A DNA stretch of 64,000 nt from Nemophila menziesii (GCA_029959085.1 JARWIR010000002.1:31820233-31884232), one strand, 5' to 3'. Positions 45,744 through 56,890 are shown, counted from the first letter of the stretch. Notes: a model not told the origin generated them from the sequence alone. Made by a program: numbers and translations.

Positions 45744-47288
45744 TCAGAGGTGATTATAAGTAGGATTTTGATTATATAATAGAAAAAATGGTGAAGTATT
45801 TGATAGATTTGGGGTGGGAAGAATGTTGATCAAATAAACTGCAGTAGCTAAGGCTTCAATCCAAAAGGTTGAGGGTAATTGACTATGAGAAAGTAGAGAA
45901 AGGGTGGTTTCAATTAGGTGTCTATGTTTCCTTTCTGAAACACCATTTTGCTCAGGTGTGTGGGGGCATGAAGTTTGATGAATTACACCATGTTCTTGAA
46001 GAAAAAGTTTGAACATGTTAGACAAGAATTCTCCACCATTATCTGATCTAAGGATTTTAATAGAGGTATTGAATTGTGTGTGGATCATTTTATAGAAAGA
46101 TTTAAACACTTCACACACTTGAGATTTCAAAGTTAAAGGATAAACCCAAGAATAGCGAGTAAAATCATCTATAAACACAATGTAATAACGAAAAGAAGTA
46201 GTAGAAGATTCAACAGGTGAAGGACCCCACACATCTGTGTGAACTAATTCAAAAGGTTTACAAGTTTTACTACTAGACAAGTTAAAAGGCAGTTTATGAG
46301 CTTTGGATATAGAACAAGCTTTACATTGAACACCATGAAAATCAAGCTTAGTACCTATTACACTAGATAAAGGTGTTGAAGACTGAGAAGAGGGATGTCC
46401 AAGCCTGTAATGCCAGACTTGAGCAGAAGAACTAGTTGAAGTTGAAGGAGAAACAATAGTTGAAGACAAACACAAAACAGCTGAGGATTGACTTGAAGGT
46501 GACTTATTTGAAACACCAAAGTGAAGAGGGTAAAGCCCATCTTTACAAGGGCCCTGAAAGAGAATATTCTTAGAGGTTAAATCAACAATTGACACTGAAT
46601 TGGCAGTAAAGATTATAGAGCAATTATTGTCTTGAGTGAGTCTAGAAATAGAGAGTAAATTGGATTTGATAGAAGGAACATGAAGTACAGATTTAAGCAA
46701 TAAAGAGGCAGAAGAAGAAGAGAGCTTACTATCACCAATGTGTGCAATGTTCAATGGTTGACCATTACCTACTGCAACTGAACTTGATCCATTATAAGGA
46801 GTTGAAGTTTGAATTAATGAAGGATCATGAGTTACATGACTGTTAGCCCCTGAATCAAGATACCATAGCTCAGGATCATATGAGTTTGATTGAGAGGTTT
46901 GAGCAGCTAAAGCAACACGACTTTGTGCCTTTGGTGATGGAAAACTATTGAAATCAGCTCGAAACCAACAATCTAAAGCAATATGACCAAACCTTGAGCA
47001 AATTTGACATGTAGGTGAAGCATTCATACCAAAAGAAGATTGATTAGGAGGAGCTCCTAAGATTGATTGAGAAGAGCCTCGACCTCGTCCTCGATTATAA
47101 TAACCATGATTATTATTTCCTCTGTTTTGATTTGAATTACCTCGAGCATAATTTCCACGTCCTTGATTGTTATTTTGCGCAAAACCAGAAGATTGAGGAC
47201 CAGTAGATGTAAATAATGCAGAGTGAGATGAGGTTGAATTCTTAGTAGATTCACTCATTTTCATATGATGTTCTTCAGAGACTAACAA
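45744..47288 (-). pseudogene. Ale gag C-terminus, protease and integrase
   Basis: A Gly/Asn/Arg-rich stretch (NNQGRGNYARGNSNQNRG) precedes the zinc knuckle CQICSRFGHIALDC. Protease follows with WYLDSGANSHVTHD. The integrase zinc domain has HYRLGHPS and CKACSISKAHKLPF. The catalytic core has HTDVWGPSPV, DDFTRYSWVYPL, LRSDNGGEFLS and PEQNGVSERKHRHL, so the DDE triad is complete. The stop TGA at 45744-45746 is in frame with the RT segment that starts 4 codons later, so this single nonsense codon divides the polyprotein. Confidence 0.92.
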
Positions 47289-47293
47289 GCTTC

Positions 47294-47893
47294 CTAAAGA
47301 GTTAAAAGTGAGTGTTGAGGTTTGAGCATTTGTAATCCTAATGCTCGACTTGAATTGATTATACTCAGATGGGAGGCCTTTTCAAGTGGAAGTGATGCAC
47401 CAGCTGTAGCTAATCCATCACACAATTCTTGAATTTCATTCAAATAACTAGTCATTGAATGTTCATTCTTCTTCATATTACACAGTCGCATTTTTAATCC
47501 ATGAACATGTGTGCGACATTGAGTAATGAATATTTCTTCTAGCTTTGCCCATACATCATGAGCATGAACTAATCTAACAACTTGAGATAAGATAGACGGT
47601 ATCATTGATGAATTAAGCGATACCTTGAGTTGTTGATCAACAATTAGCCAGGTAGAGTAAGATGATGAAGAAGACGCAGGAGGAGGTGAAGTTCCATTAA
47701 CATGAGCAAGATAGCCATGTGCTTCCAGAACTGATTCCATCTGTGCACGCCAAAGAACATAATTGGTTGAATCGAGCTTAATTTGTACTAGAGAAGCCCA
47801 ATTCTGGCGAAGAAGAAGAAGACCAGCTGGTATTTCCGAGCTGGATTGAATGTTTGGTGTAGTGTTGGTATGAGTAGATGAAGAGGACGCCAT
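47294..47893 (-). pseudogene. Ale gag N-terminal part
   Basis: The ATG at 47893 opens MASSSSTHTNTTP, then LLLRQNWASLVQIKLDSTNYVLW, WLIVDQQLKVSLNSSM, DVWAKLEEIF and MTSYLNEIQELCDGLA, the pattern of Copia gag (UBN2/retrotran_gag type). A 1-bp deletion near 47377, in a G run after LPLEK, shifts the frame. The continuation is in the frame read from 47288. Confidence 0.88.
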
Positions 47894-47991
47894 TAGAAGC
47901 GAGAAGCGGAAGATCGATTATTGGAGCGGAGGTCTGAAAAAAGCTTCAAGACGCCATTAATGGCGATGAAATTTTGAGCTAAACCTCCTTT

Positions 47992-48003
47992 GCTCTGATA
48001 CCA
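47992..48003 (-). other. Primer binding site of the Ale-like Copia (initiator tRNA-Met)
   Basis: In element orientation TGGTATCAGAGC follows directly after the 5' LTR, complementary to the 3' end of plant initiator tRNA-Met and typical of Copia. Confidence 0.92.
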
Positions 48004-48148
48004 TAATAGAAGTAGAGAAAGAGAAAGAATTTTATTATTGAGTTTGTTAAGTGATTACAAGAGTTAGAGTATGTATATATACTCTTCAATATAACAGCTT
48101 ATACATACACATACATACACCTATACATACATATTTGTTCTAACTGTT
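48004..48148 (-). repeat. 5' LTR of the Ale-like Copia, interrupted
   Basis: It matches 43534-43678 nearly base for base, then stops at TAACTGTT. The last 64 bp of the LTR, seen in the other copy at 43679-43742, are absent here. Copia-B sequence takes over. Confidence 0.9.
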
Positions 48149-48602
48149 AGAAAAATCGATCAAACTAAAATGCGGAATAAATAAATAGATCGAAAAAGAG
48201 TAATGATACCTCCGGCCATTGATGTCTTAAAAACTTTTCCTTATATTTTGTTCTTCCAAACTCTCAAGCATTCAACTATAGATGGTGTATAATTTTTCTG
48301 TGAATGGATTGAGTTTAGGGACCAAAACTCTAGTATATATAGCCAAGCTCCCATCAAGCTTTTTAATGGCAATGAATTACTAGTTGTTACAACCTTTCAT
48401 TTGCAAATGGTTAATAAAAAAGTGTTACAACTTTTCATTTGCATAAGATTAATGAAAAAAACATTAAGATAAAATTAGTGGATGGATTAATGTTGGATCA
48501 TGAAAAGCCAAAAGTCATAAGTTTATTTTATTCATCAATTTAAAATAAAGACAAATAAAATAAAATGAAGTTTTATATTAATAAAATAAAAAATGACTTA
48601 TA
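48145..48602 (-). repeat. 3' LTR of Copia-B
   Basis: On the + strand it starts TGTTAGAAAAATCG. On the minus strand the LTR begins TATAAGTCAT, with A where a canonical TG start has G, directly after AGTGGGAGAA. The partner LTR is outside the window, so the ends rest on the tract and the junction with the Ale LTR. Confidence 0.7.
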
Positions 48603-48959
48603 TTCTCCCACTTGATCCAAACATTATACTTGATATTTTATCTTAATCATAAATATATGAATCATGGCGATAAGTCCTCCAATAATGAGAGAGTAGTATC
48701 TTCCATGTATCACAATATATTTATCTCTTTATTTTTTATGTTGTAACTATACTTAATGAATAAACCATATGTTTATTCTTGGTCCTAACTAAATGATTTT
48801 ATCAAATAAAATTAAGGTGTGCAATGTATATGAGAAAATATCATAATTATATTAATGATAGTATCATACAAATAAAACACTACATGATAGGACCAAGCCC
48901 CATACTCGCTACATGATCCTTGAATTTCATTGGTGGCATGCCTTTAGTCAATGGATCAG
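48603..48959 (-). pseudogene. Copia-B RNase H C-terminal tail, 3' untranslated region and polypurine tract
   Basis: On the minus strand from 48959 the sequence reads DPLTKGMPPMKFKDHVASMGLG, the standard C-terminus of Copia RNase H, joining exactly to MIAD at the other side of Athila-2. After the stop there are about 250 bp of untranslated AT-rich sequence. The polypurine tract AAGTGGGAGAA lies at 48603-48613. Confidence 0.8.
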
Positions 48960-50524
48960 TGATGTCTCCTTAATTGTTCTTATTTTCGACCCTTAGGAGA
49001 CATCATTTTTGGTGTTTATTTAATCAATTTGATAGAATTTTGGACTAAATATGCAATAATACGATTTTCCTCTTTTATTTCTAGCATTTTTTTTTATTAA
49101 ACTTTTGCGCGTAATATTGGTATTTTTAGTGTAAAGTTTACAGGTTTTAGATGTTAGCTAGAAGAGGAATCCGAGAAGAAACTCAAAGATCATGATATGG
49201 AGTCAAGACTTGAAGATAAATCCCGATGATATTATTTTTAGAGCTGAAAATCTATTTTCCAGGCCATATATTGATGATTTCGAGGTGCTTAAGAGATGAT
49301 TTAGCCGCTGACCTTTGAAGAGAAAACATTCCTTATTGAGTTACGGAACTTTAGCAACTAGAATTAGGTCAATCGGAGTCATAACGAAGCGGGAAAAGCC
49401 GTTTTAGTGAAGGTGTATTAGTAGTTACGGGATTTTGGGCTTAGAATTTGGGCTTGGACATTTAATTAGTGTTTTATTCTTAGGTCCAAGCCCTAATCCG
49501 TTTTTACACTTATAAAAAGAGCCTTTGACTTCTATTTTCACAACAATTCACATTCTACAAGATTAAACACCAGAGAGAAGCAACAGAAGGAAAAAAGAAG
49601 AAGCTGCAAGAGCTGGAGAGGGTCTATATCTCCGTTCTCAGTCATTCCTATTCCGGAAATTAGGTTCTTTTATCTTTAATTTTGTAAAACAATATGAATT
49701 CCCTTTTATTTAATTTAGTTTTGTTTTCAATTAATATGAGCTAAACACATTTTAGCGCTTGAGAATGCTATATGGGTAATTCCCAAATCTTATTGAATTT
49801 CATATGTTGAATTTGGGTTTCTGTTAAATTAAATTAGATTGTGTCTTTTACCCTTTTCAATAAATTGAGAATATTTACTGTTTTTAGCGTCATGAACTAG
49901 GAACAGGTGTTAGTATCTAGGCTATTCCAATTAGTGGCAATTGGATCATCCTGACGGAGGGTTTAGATACAAAACCATTTATTCAATCTAGGATAGAAGC
50001 TATTGATTCTGACGAACTTAGCTAATTCTAGGGCCAATGAGGTAATAAAACTCAAACATCCAAAAGTGGATCATATTTACCCTGACGGGACTAGTGACAC
50101 TCTAGGATCGCCTTATAGTCCACCCTGACGGGGTATAAGGAATTTAGAATCCCGACCATCGTAATTGACCAATTTAACCCTTAAACAGCATAGGTTATGA
50201 AATAGGATTAGGATGACCCCTTGCGTTCTCAAGTGCTATCTTCTCATACTTGCGTTTTACATCATTTTACTTGCGTCTTAGCTTTTAATTGCATTTTACA
50301 TTTGGTCTTTTATTACTTAGCATTAATACAAAAACCAATCAAACATATTATCTTTATTTGCTTTCATAAGTGCAATCATTCATTAGTGGATAAGCATTGT
50401 AGTCAACCATCCCGTCCTTGGAACGAATCTGTTTTATCAACTATATTACTTGGGACAATCGTGCACTTGCGGTTGTGGTTCGATTATTTATTGCATTTAT
50501 TTTAGAACACACAAAGGACCACCG
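48960..50524 (+). repeat. 5' LTR of Athila-2
   Basis: It runs from TGATGTCTCC to GGACCACCG. The final base is G where the other copy has A. A probable TATA region (CACTTATAAAAAGAGCC) lies near 49510. The LTR retains three segments missing from the 3' LTR. Confidence 0.93.
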
Positions 50525-50530
50525 AGTTTT

Positions 50531-50548
50531 TGGCGCCGCTGCCGGGGA
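50531..50548 (+). other. Primer binding site of Athila-2 (tRNA-Asp)
   Basis: TGGCGCCGCTGCCGGGGA, six bases after the LTR, is complementary to the 3' end of plant tRNA-Asp except at one or two positions. Confidence 0.88.
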
Positions 50549-50659
50549 CGGTAGCGTGTGACCACGGTGTTTATTCCCTTAGTGATAGTTGCATTTATTT
50601 TTATTTCAGTTTTACGCTTTTTGTTTGTTCATTTCTTTTCAGGTTCTTAGGTTTGGTGT

Positions 50660-53209
50660 ATGCGAAGAAGGCTATTCAAGGATCTAGAGCCAACACCTCC
50701 GATCCTTAATAATCCAGAATCGTTGATCAGACTTGCTAACAAGAGAAGGAGAGAACAAGAAGCATTAGAAGTAGAAGAGTTAGTTAACAGAATGGAGAAT
50801 ATCAATCTTCAGAATCAACAAAATAATGGACAAGGCCAGCTAGATGCAAATGGCCAACCTTTAGCGCCACCTGGCATTATTCCTCAAGTTCAACCACTAA
50901 ATCCTAATCATCAAGTTCAGATAGTGATGAATCAAGATCCATGGTTTGTTAATGGTCCACCAGAAGCTCCATTTTGTGCTCCTGCTCTAGGAGTAGGTGC
51001 TCCAGATATAAATGTTCCAAGATTTCGTCCAGATTCGGGTATGTTAGCTCAATTCCAAAACTTTGGAAATTTTCGTGGTAGACCAGAAGAAGATCCTATC
51101 CGAGCCGTTCAGAAATTTAAGCAGATATGTGAATCTTACATCACACAAGGGGTTTCAAGAGAACAACTATATTTTGCTGCGTTTCGATTTTTTGTCATTG
51201 ATGGAGCAAGTGAATGGCACGATACACAAGATCCTACAAAGATAACAAACTGGGACCTATTAGAAACTGCTTTCTTTGACAGGTATTACCCAAGTAACAT
51301 GAGATTAGATGATCAACTTGAGTTAACACATTTCCGTCAAGAGTATGATGAAACTTTGGGTAAGAGTTGGACAAGATTTCAGATGTGTTTACGAAGGGTT
51401 CCCGATCATGGCTTTACAGAACAACAACAATTAAAAATATTTTACAAAGGCCTTGATGGGACCTCAAGAGAGAAATTGGATTTGTTATGTGGTGCGGGAT
51501 TTCTTCAAGTTCAACCCGTTCATGCTAAAATCATTTTGGAAAGAACAGTCAAGAATGAAGTTGGGTGGACTTCGGTGAGAACACCGATTAAACGAGTGAA
51601 TAATGTTAATATCGAAGAAAAATTTGCTACGCTTGAGAATAAGATTCAGACTACTATAGAGCAACAGTTGAAACAGCTTACTTTAGCTGTAAAAGAAGGA
51701 TTTTCGGGTAAGAAAGTAGTTGTGCAAGCTGCACAAGAGGTTTATATGTGTTCGATTTGTAGGGTAGATGATCATGATGAGGAAAGATGTCCAAATAACC
51801 AAGATCTTGTGATGTTTGTGTCCAATAGAGGTAACTTCAATTCAAATGGTAATGGATATCAGCCTAACAGAAACCATCCTGGGTTTCAATACTCAAATCC
51901 GAATGGGGCAGCCAATCCTACATATGCGTATCAGCCGCGTCCCCAAGGTAACAATTACAATCCAAGACCACATAACAATTATCAAGGAGGACAGAATCAG
52001 GGTAATTATGTACAGAGACAAGCTCCTCAGAATACTTACGATGAAACATTGAACCAAAAAGCCTTACCTGCCCATCCACAAGAAGGAGTAGTTACCCTTC
52101 AGAAAACCGTTGAAAGTTTAATTGCTCATCAAACGCAAGCTATGGAACGTCAACAAGCGTCTGAAGCAAATATGAAGTTAATACAAAATCAAATGGAGCA
52201 ATTTGCAAAACAGCTTAATCAGCGTCCACAAGGGAAACTCCCTAGTGACACAGAAAATCCGAGACAACATGAAGACTGTAAAGATGTTACACTAAGAAGT
52301 GGTAAGAACCTTCCTCCACCTCCTTTTCCCGTTATGAAAGAGAAAGAAGTTCCAAGAAAAGAGAAGGAAGTGGGTGAGAAAGAGAAAGAAAAAGATAGTG
52401 AAGTTGAAGAAATAATGAGGCCAAGTGAGATTCCAAAGAAGAAAGATGATATTGTTAGTAATCGCCCTCCACCACCGTTTCCATCGCGAGTTCAGAAAAA
52501 GGGTGACTTGGCTGACTTTCAGAAACTCTTTAATCGAGTGAAGGGCCTAAGTATTAATATTCCGTTACTAGAGGCTATTCGAGATATTCCTAAGTACACG
52601 AAGTTTTTGAAGAGGGCCCTCACTAACAAAAGGCCTTATTGTGATAATGAGATGATTGGTCTTCCTGAAGAGTGTAGTGCGATTTGTCAAAGTAAATTAC
52701 CTCCAAAGTTAGTTGATCCGGGGAGTTTCACGATTCCGATATCGATTGGAGAACAATGGAAAGGAAAAGCACTATGCGATTTGGGTGCAAGCATCAATTT
52801 GATGCCCAAATCAATCTTTGATAGGTTAAAAATCGGAGAAGCAAGGCCTACTTCTATGGTCTTGCAAATGGCGGACAGATCTCTTGCACATCCTGAAGGC
52901 CGAATTGAAGATGTCCTCGTTAAGGCAGGTACACTTATATTTCCCGTTGATTTCGTAATACTTGAATACGACGCAGATAGAAATGTCCCCATCATTTTGG
53001 GTAGACCATTTCTAGCCACGGGGCGTACTTTGATTGATGTAGAGAATGGCGAATTAACGATGATGATACAAGACGAGGAAGTCAAATTCAATGTATTTCG
53101 AGCTATGAAATTCCCAGATTCTCAGGAAGATTGCTTCAGAATGGATGTAGTTGAGCAGGCATCGCAAGAGGTATTTAATTGCTTAAATTTTGATGATATC
53201 TTGCTTTGA
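50660..53209 (+). CDS. Athila-2 gag-protease, 849 residues
   Basis: ATG at 50660 starts MRRRLFKDLEPT. The capsid-like Retrotrans_gag region (about residues 110-310) has NVPRFRPDSGMLAQFQNF, FKQICESYITQGVSREQLY, EWHDTQDPTKITNWDLLE and FFDRYYPSNMRLDDQLELTHF. CSICRVDDHDEERC near residue 360 is a zinc knuckle (C-x2-C-x4-H-x4-C). A long N/Y/Q/P-rich linker and a Lys/Glu-rich segment follow. The C-terminal fifth is a retropepsin with CDLGASINLMPKSIFDRL (DLGAS in place of the usual D-S/T-G-A) and VPIILGRPFLATG. The frame is open to TGA 53207-53209 at FDDILL. Pol continues in the -1 frame, so an indel or frameshift separates it. Gag would form particles and protease would process the polyprotein. Confidence 0.9.
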   Translation: MRRRLFKDLEPTPPILNNPESLIRLANKRRREQEALEVEELVNRMENINLQNQQNNGQGQLDANGQPLAPPGIIPQVQPLNPNHQVQIVMNQDPWFVNGPPEAPFCAPALGVGAPDINVPRFRPDSGMLAQFQNFGNFRGRPEEDPIRAVQKFKQICESYITQGVSREQLYFAAFRFFVIDGASEWHDTQDPTKITNWDLLETAFFDRYYPSNMRLDDQLELTHFRQEYDETLGKSWTRFQMCLRRVPDHGFTEQQQLKIFYKGLDGTSREKLDLLCGAGFLQVQPVHAKIILERTVKNEVGWTSVRTPIKRVNNVNIEEKFATLENKIQTTIEQQLKQLTLAVKEGFSGKKVVVQAAQEVYMCSICRVDDHDEERCPNNQDLVMFVSNRGNFNSNGNGYQPNRNHPGFQYSNPNGAANPTYAYQPRPQGNNYNPRPHNNYQGGQNQGNYVQRQAPQNTYDETLNQKALPAHPQEGVVTLQKTVESLIAHQTQAMERQQASEANMKLIQNQMEQFAKQLNQRPQGKLPSDTENPRQHEDCKDVTLRSGKNLPPPPFPVMKEKEVPRKEKEVGEKEKEKDSEVEEIMRPSEIPKKKDDIVSNRPPPPFPSRVQKKGDLADFQKLFNRVKGLSINIPLLEAIRDIPKYTKFLKRALTNKRPYCDNEMIGLPEECSAICQSKLPPKLVDPGSFTIPISIGEQWKGKALCDLGASINLMPKSIFDRLKIGEARPTSMVLQMADRSLAHPEGRIEDVLVKAGTLIFPVDFVILEYDADRNVPIILGRPFLATGRTLIDVENGELTMMIQDEEVKFNVFRAMKFPDSQEDCFRMDVVEQASQEVFNCLNFDDILL

Positions 53210-53799
53210 CATTAGATTCACCTGAGATGATGGAAGAGCTTGCTGAAACAGTGGCAGCTCTAAATTCTGAAAATCCAAAGTATAGGCGTCTTGCCTATGA
53301 ACCTGTGAGAGAACCGGGGGAGATTATTCCTAAAAAGAAGCCTTCAATTGAATCTCCTCCGGAATTGGAAGAAAATCCGTTACCAGCACACTTGAGGTAT
53401 GCGTATTTAGGTACTAATGAAACTCTACATGTTATTGTTTTAGCTAATTTAATAGGTCCTCAAGAAGATAAACTGTTGCGTGTGTTAAGAGCCAACAAAG
53501 AAGCAATAGGTTGGACAATTGCTGACATCAAAGGCATTAGGCCATCCTATTGTCAACACAAAATTATACTTGAAGATGATAACGCACGCTCAGTTGAAGG
53601 TCAAAGAAGATTAATGCCCGTTATGAAGGATGTAGTGAAGAAAGAGGTGATCAAGCTTTTAGATGCGGGGATTATTTATCCCATCTCGAGTAGTGAATGG
53701 GTGAGTCCGGTTCAGTGTGTACCGAAGAAAGGAGGAATGACAACAGTTCTTAATGATAAAAATGAAGCGATTCCTTCAAGAACGGTAGTTGGATGGTGA
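53206..53799 (+). pseudogene. Athila-2 pol N-terminal segment
   Basis: This frame begins at a TTG overlapping the gag stop and has no proper start, so it is the continuation of pol after a lost or gained base. It reads LDSPEMMEELAETVAAL, then ENPLPAHLRYAYLG and ANKEAIGWTIADIKGIRPSYC, then enters RT at EVIKLLDAGIIYPISSSEWVSP and VQCVPKKGGMT. It ends at TGA 53797-53799, directly before [12 protein letters not shown] in the same frame. A single transition from an Arg codon would explain the stop. Confidence 0.88.
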
Positions 53800-53805
53800 G
53801 TTTGC

Positions 53806-56286
53806 ATGGATTACAGAAAGCTGAACAAGGCCACCAGAAAAGATCATTTTCCTTTGCCCTTCATTGATCAAATGTTAGACAAATTAGCCGGAAGAGAGTA
53901 CTATTGCTTCTTGGATGGTTATTCTGGGTATAATCAAATTTACGTGGCTCCGGAAGATCAACATAAAACAACATTTACATGCCCCTTTGGTACTTTTGCA
54001 TATCGCATAATGCCATTTGGGTTGTGTAATGCTCCTGCTACCTTTCAAAGATGTATGATGGCTATCTTCTGGGATATGATCGATAACTTTTTTGAAGTGT
54101 TTATGGATGATTTCTCTGTATTTGGTGATGATTTCGATAAATGTTTAGATAATTTGGAGAAAGTGTTAATCAGATGCAAAGAAACAAATTTGGTTTTAAA
54201 CTGGGAGAAGTGTCATTTCATGGTTCGAGAAGGTATTGTTCTGGGTCACAAGGTTTCAAGTGCTGTATTAGAGGTCGATAGAGCGAAGATAGAGGTAATT
54301 AAAACTCTTCCCCCTCCTGTTTCTGTTAAAGGGGTAAGAAGTTTTCTTGGCCATGCTGGCTTTTATAGGCGATTTATCAAAGACTTTTCTAAGATTGCTA
54401 AACCGTTATGCAACTTACTCAAAAAGGATTCCAAATTCCTTTTTGATAAAGCTTGTTTAGCGGCCTTCAAAGCAATCAAAGAAAAGCTTATTTCAGCTCC
54501 TATAGTATTACCTCCAGATTGGAATTTACCGTTTGAGGTTATGTGTGATGCGAGTGATTTGTGTATGGGAGCTGTATTAGGACAAAGAAAAGAGAAAGTT
54601 TTTCATTCGATTTATTATGCTAGTAAAACTTTTAATGGTGCTCAAGTTAATTATACAGTTACAGAAAAGGAGTTGCTAGCGGTTGTGTATTCATTCGATA
54701 AATTTCGCTCTTATCTTCTTGGAGCGAAAGTTATTGTTTATACAGATCATTCAGCGATTCGATATCTTATGGAGAAGAAGGATGCTAAACCGAGGTTAAT
54801 CAGATGGGTTTTATTGCTTCAAGAATTCGATTTAGAGATCAAGGATAGAAAAGGGTGTGAGAATCAGGTTGCGGATCATCTATCGCGGTTAAAAGGTTCA
54901 GAGATGAATAGTGGTACTGAAGCAGTTAGAGAAGAATTTCCTGATGAGAGTTTATTCGTTGTTCGTGATTATGACGCTCCTTGGTATGCGGATATTGCAA
55001 ACTTAGTGGTAAGTGGTTCCTTTCCTGAAGGTTCAACTTATCAAAAAAGAAAAAGATTAGCTCACCGTGCAAGACAATTCTTTTGGGAGGATCCTTTCCT
55101 CTACAAAGTGTGTGCTGATCAAATGGTAAGAAGATGTGTAGCCAAGGAAGAAATTGAGGCGATTATAGCTGGGTGTCACGATTCACCTTATGGTGGACAT
55201 TTCAAAGGAGATCAAACTGCTGCTAAGGTATTACAATCTGGTTTCTATTGGCCTTCTATTATAAAAGATTGTCATGAATATACGAAAAGATGTGAAAGAT
55301 GTCAATTTACCGGAAACATATCCAAGAGGGATGAGATGCCACGTAATAATGTGTTAGAAGTTGAAATATTCGATGTTTGGGGTATAGAATTCATGGGCCC
55401 TTTCGTTCCTTCAAATGGTAACCTCTACATCTTATTAGATGTTGATTACGTGTCTAAGTGGGTAGAAGTTGTGGCTTTACCAACGAATGATTCACGAGTG
55501 GTGATTAAGTTCTTAAAATCGCATATTTTCACTAGACATGGCACTCCGAGGGTAATTATTAGCGATGGAGGTACTCATTTCGTTAATAAATATTTGAAGA
55601 CAGTCTTAGAGAAATATGGAGTGCGACATCGTGTATCTACTGCTTATCATCCACAAGCCAATGGTCAAGCCGAAGTCTCAAATCGTGAGGTAAAATCTAT
55701 TTTAGAGAAAACCGTTGGTCCTACTAGAAAAGATTGGTCAATGAAATTAGATGATGCGTTATGGGCCTATCGTACTGCTTTCAAAACTCCAGTAGGTGCT
55801 TCTCCGTATCGAAATGTATATGGTAAGGCTTGTCACTTACCTCTTGAGCTTGAAATGGGTGCATATTGGGCTATTGCGAAGTTAAACTTAGATCCTACTC
55901 TAACTGGTCAGAATCGAATGATGAAACTTAATGAGCTTGATGAATTTCGATTACATGCGTATGAAAATGCTAAACTTTACAAAGAAAATACCAAGAGATG
56001 GCATGATAATCGGATTCGAGAGAAGAACTTTGTAGTGGGACAAAAAGTGTTGAAATATAATTCAAAGTTCAGTAACTATCCGGGGAAATTAAGATCGAAG
56101 TGGTCAGGACCTTACATCGTGACCAAAGTTACACCTCATGGAGCCATAGAGATAGAACATCCACTTGAGAACCGTACATTCATGGTGAACGGTCATCGCT
56201 TAAAAATATATCATGGAGGTGAAGATACCGATCCTGCAAAAGACCCACATCCCGGAGAGGTCATGTACCTCATCGAAGCTCCTTAG
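53806..56286 (+). CDS. Athila-2 reverse transcriptase, RNase H and integrase, 826 residues
   Basis: RT has [47 protein letters not shown] and the active site [10 protein letters not shown]. RNase H (about residues 240-375) has [41 protein letters not shown] and VADHLSRL, with catalytic D, E, D kept. Integrase has the zinc domain [15 protein letters not shown] plus CERCQFTGN. Its catalytic core has WGIEFMGPF, where the usual first Asp is Glu, then IISDGGTHF and [20 protein letters not shown]-type C-terminal module follows: [18 protein letters not shown]. The frame is open to TAG at 56284-56286, but it follows the TGA at 53797 so it would not be translated as part of a polyprotein. Confidence 0.92.
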   Translation: MDYRKLNKATRKDHFPLPFIDQMLDKLAGREYYCFLDGYSGYNQIYVAPEDQHKTTFTCPFGTFAYRIMPFGLCNAPATFQRCMMAIFWDMIDNFFEVFMDDFSVFGDDFDKCLDNLEKVLIRCKETNLVLNWEKCHFMVREGIVLGHKVSSAVLEVDRAKIEVIKTLPPPVSVKGVRSFLGHAGFYRRFIKDFSKIAKPLCNLLKKDSKFLFDKACLAAFKAIKEKLISAPIVLPPDWNLPFEVMCDASDLCMGAVLGQRKEKVFHSIYYASKTFNGAQVNYTVTEKELLAVVYSFDKFRSYLLGAKVIVYTDHSAIRYLMEKKDAKPRLIRWVLLLQEFDLEIKDRKGCENQVADHLSRLKGSEMNSGTEAVREEFPDESLFVVRDYDAPWYADIANLVVSGSFPEGSTYQKRKRLAHRARQFFWEDPFLYKVCADQMVRRCVAKEEIEAIIAGCHDSPYGGHFKGDQTAAKVLQSGFYWPSIIKDCHEYTKRCERCQFTGNISKRDEMPRNNVLEVEIFDVWGIEFMGPFVPSNGNLYILLDVDYVSKWVEVVALPTNDSRVVIKFLKSHIFTRHGTPRVIISDGGTHFVNKYLKTVLEKYGVRHRVSTAYHPQANGQAEVSNREVKSILEKTVGPTRKDWSMKLDDALWAYRTAFKTPVGASPYRNVYGKACHLPLELEMGAYWAIAKLNLDPTLTGQNRMMKLNELDEFRLHAYENAKLYKENTKRWHDNRIREKNFVVGQKVLKYNSKFSNYPGKLRSKWSGPYIVTKVTPHGAIEIEHPLENRTFMVNGHRLKIYHGGEDTDPAKDPHPGEVMYLIEAP

Positions 56287-56519
56287 AAGCACGAGGTAAC
56301 CCGTCGAGCTTAACGACGTTAAACAAGAGCCAATTTCTTGTATATTAGTTTAAGTATTTCAATTTCCGTAGTGTAAATTAGTTAAGTTTTCGTTGAATTT
56401 AGTGTTTATTTTTAAGAAATGAGGAAGGGTGTTTGTTTTTGATGATTTCAGGGGTATAATGGTCATGAGTTTGGGGTCAAAACGATAAGAAAACAAAAAA
56501 AAATTGGAGTCCACAGCAG
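56287..56519 (+). other. Post-pol spacer of Athila-2
   Basis: GAGGTAACCCGTCGAGC-TTAACGACGTTAAAC just after pol has a clear counterpart in Athila-1 (reverse complement of 12065-12125). This locates the pol deletion there. No gene is seen. Confidence 0.6.
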
Positions 56520-56890
56520 GTTTGACCGGCTAGCCGGCGAGCTGGCCGGCATACCGGCCAAAAGAGCTGAGAACCCCAAACTCTCTGACCACTGCGTCAT
56601 GATTCGCGCCATCGAGATTCCGCCGGCATGACGGTCAACTGACCGGCTAGCCGGCCAAAGAAGGTGAAGGTTCTGGTCCTTGCGTCAGCAACGACGCAAG
56701 GTCGCTGCGTCTTGAAATGCGCCATCGACATGCCGCCGGCTAGCCGGCCAAGGAATTCAAAGTCTCTGATCACTGCGTCAGCAATGACGCAAGGCGCTTG
56801 CGTCTGAGGTAAAAAAAAATCGAATTTAGTAAATTTTTTCCGCCGCCCTCGCGACCGGCATGCCGGCAAATCCGCCGGCTAGCCGGTGAC
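56520..56890. repeat. GC-rich palindrome cluster of Athila-2 (CCGGCTAGCCGG)
   Basis: The perfect 12-bp palindrome CCGGCTAGCCGG occurs at 56526-56537, 56643-56654, 56736-56747 and 56875-56886. CCGGCATGCCGG is at 56855-56866. Near-palindromes are at 56544-56559 and about 56622. Between them TGCGTCA/TGACGCA blocks and a GCGCCATCGA-(G/C)-AT-(T/G)-CCGCCGGC block also recur, so the region is a degenerate tandem duplication. GC content is far above the surroundings. Confidence 0.85.

Larger units (their letters stand above)
43534..48148 (-). mobile_element. Ale-like Copia element, 5' LTR interrupted by Copia-B
   Basis: Minus-strand order is 5' LTR (48004-48148, incomplete), primer site for initiator tRNA-Met, gag, protease, integrase, RT, RNase H, polypurine tract and 3' LTR (43534-43742). 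The short LTR (about 209 bp), the compact ~4.7 kb size and the gag type fit the Ale/Retrofit lineage of Copia. The four identified lesions are a 1-bp deletion in gag, an in-frame TGA at 45744-45746, a 1-bp insertion at the RT/RNase H junction, and the disrupted 5' LTR. Confidence 0.9.

Noticed and set aside
50221..50505. Open frame in the 5' LTR (and its partner at 61321-61524)
   Set aside because: It lies wholly within LTR sequence, is truncated by the 46-bp deletion in the other copy, and has no motif.
53200..53215. Programmed -1 frameshift between Athila-2 gag-protease and pol
   Set aside because: There is no X-XXY-YYZ slippery heptamer at the overlap (CTTGCTTTGACA), and Athila normally has gag-pol in one frame. 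A simple indel is more likely.
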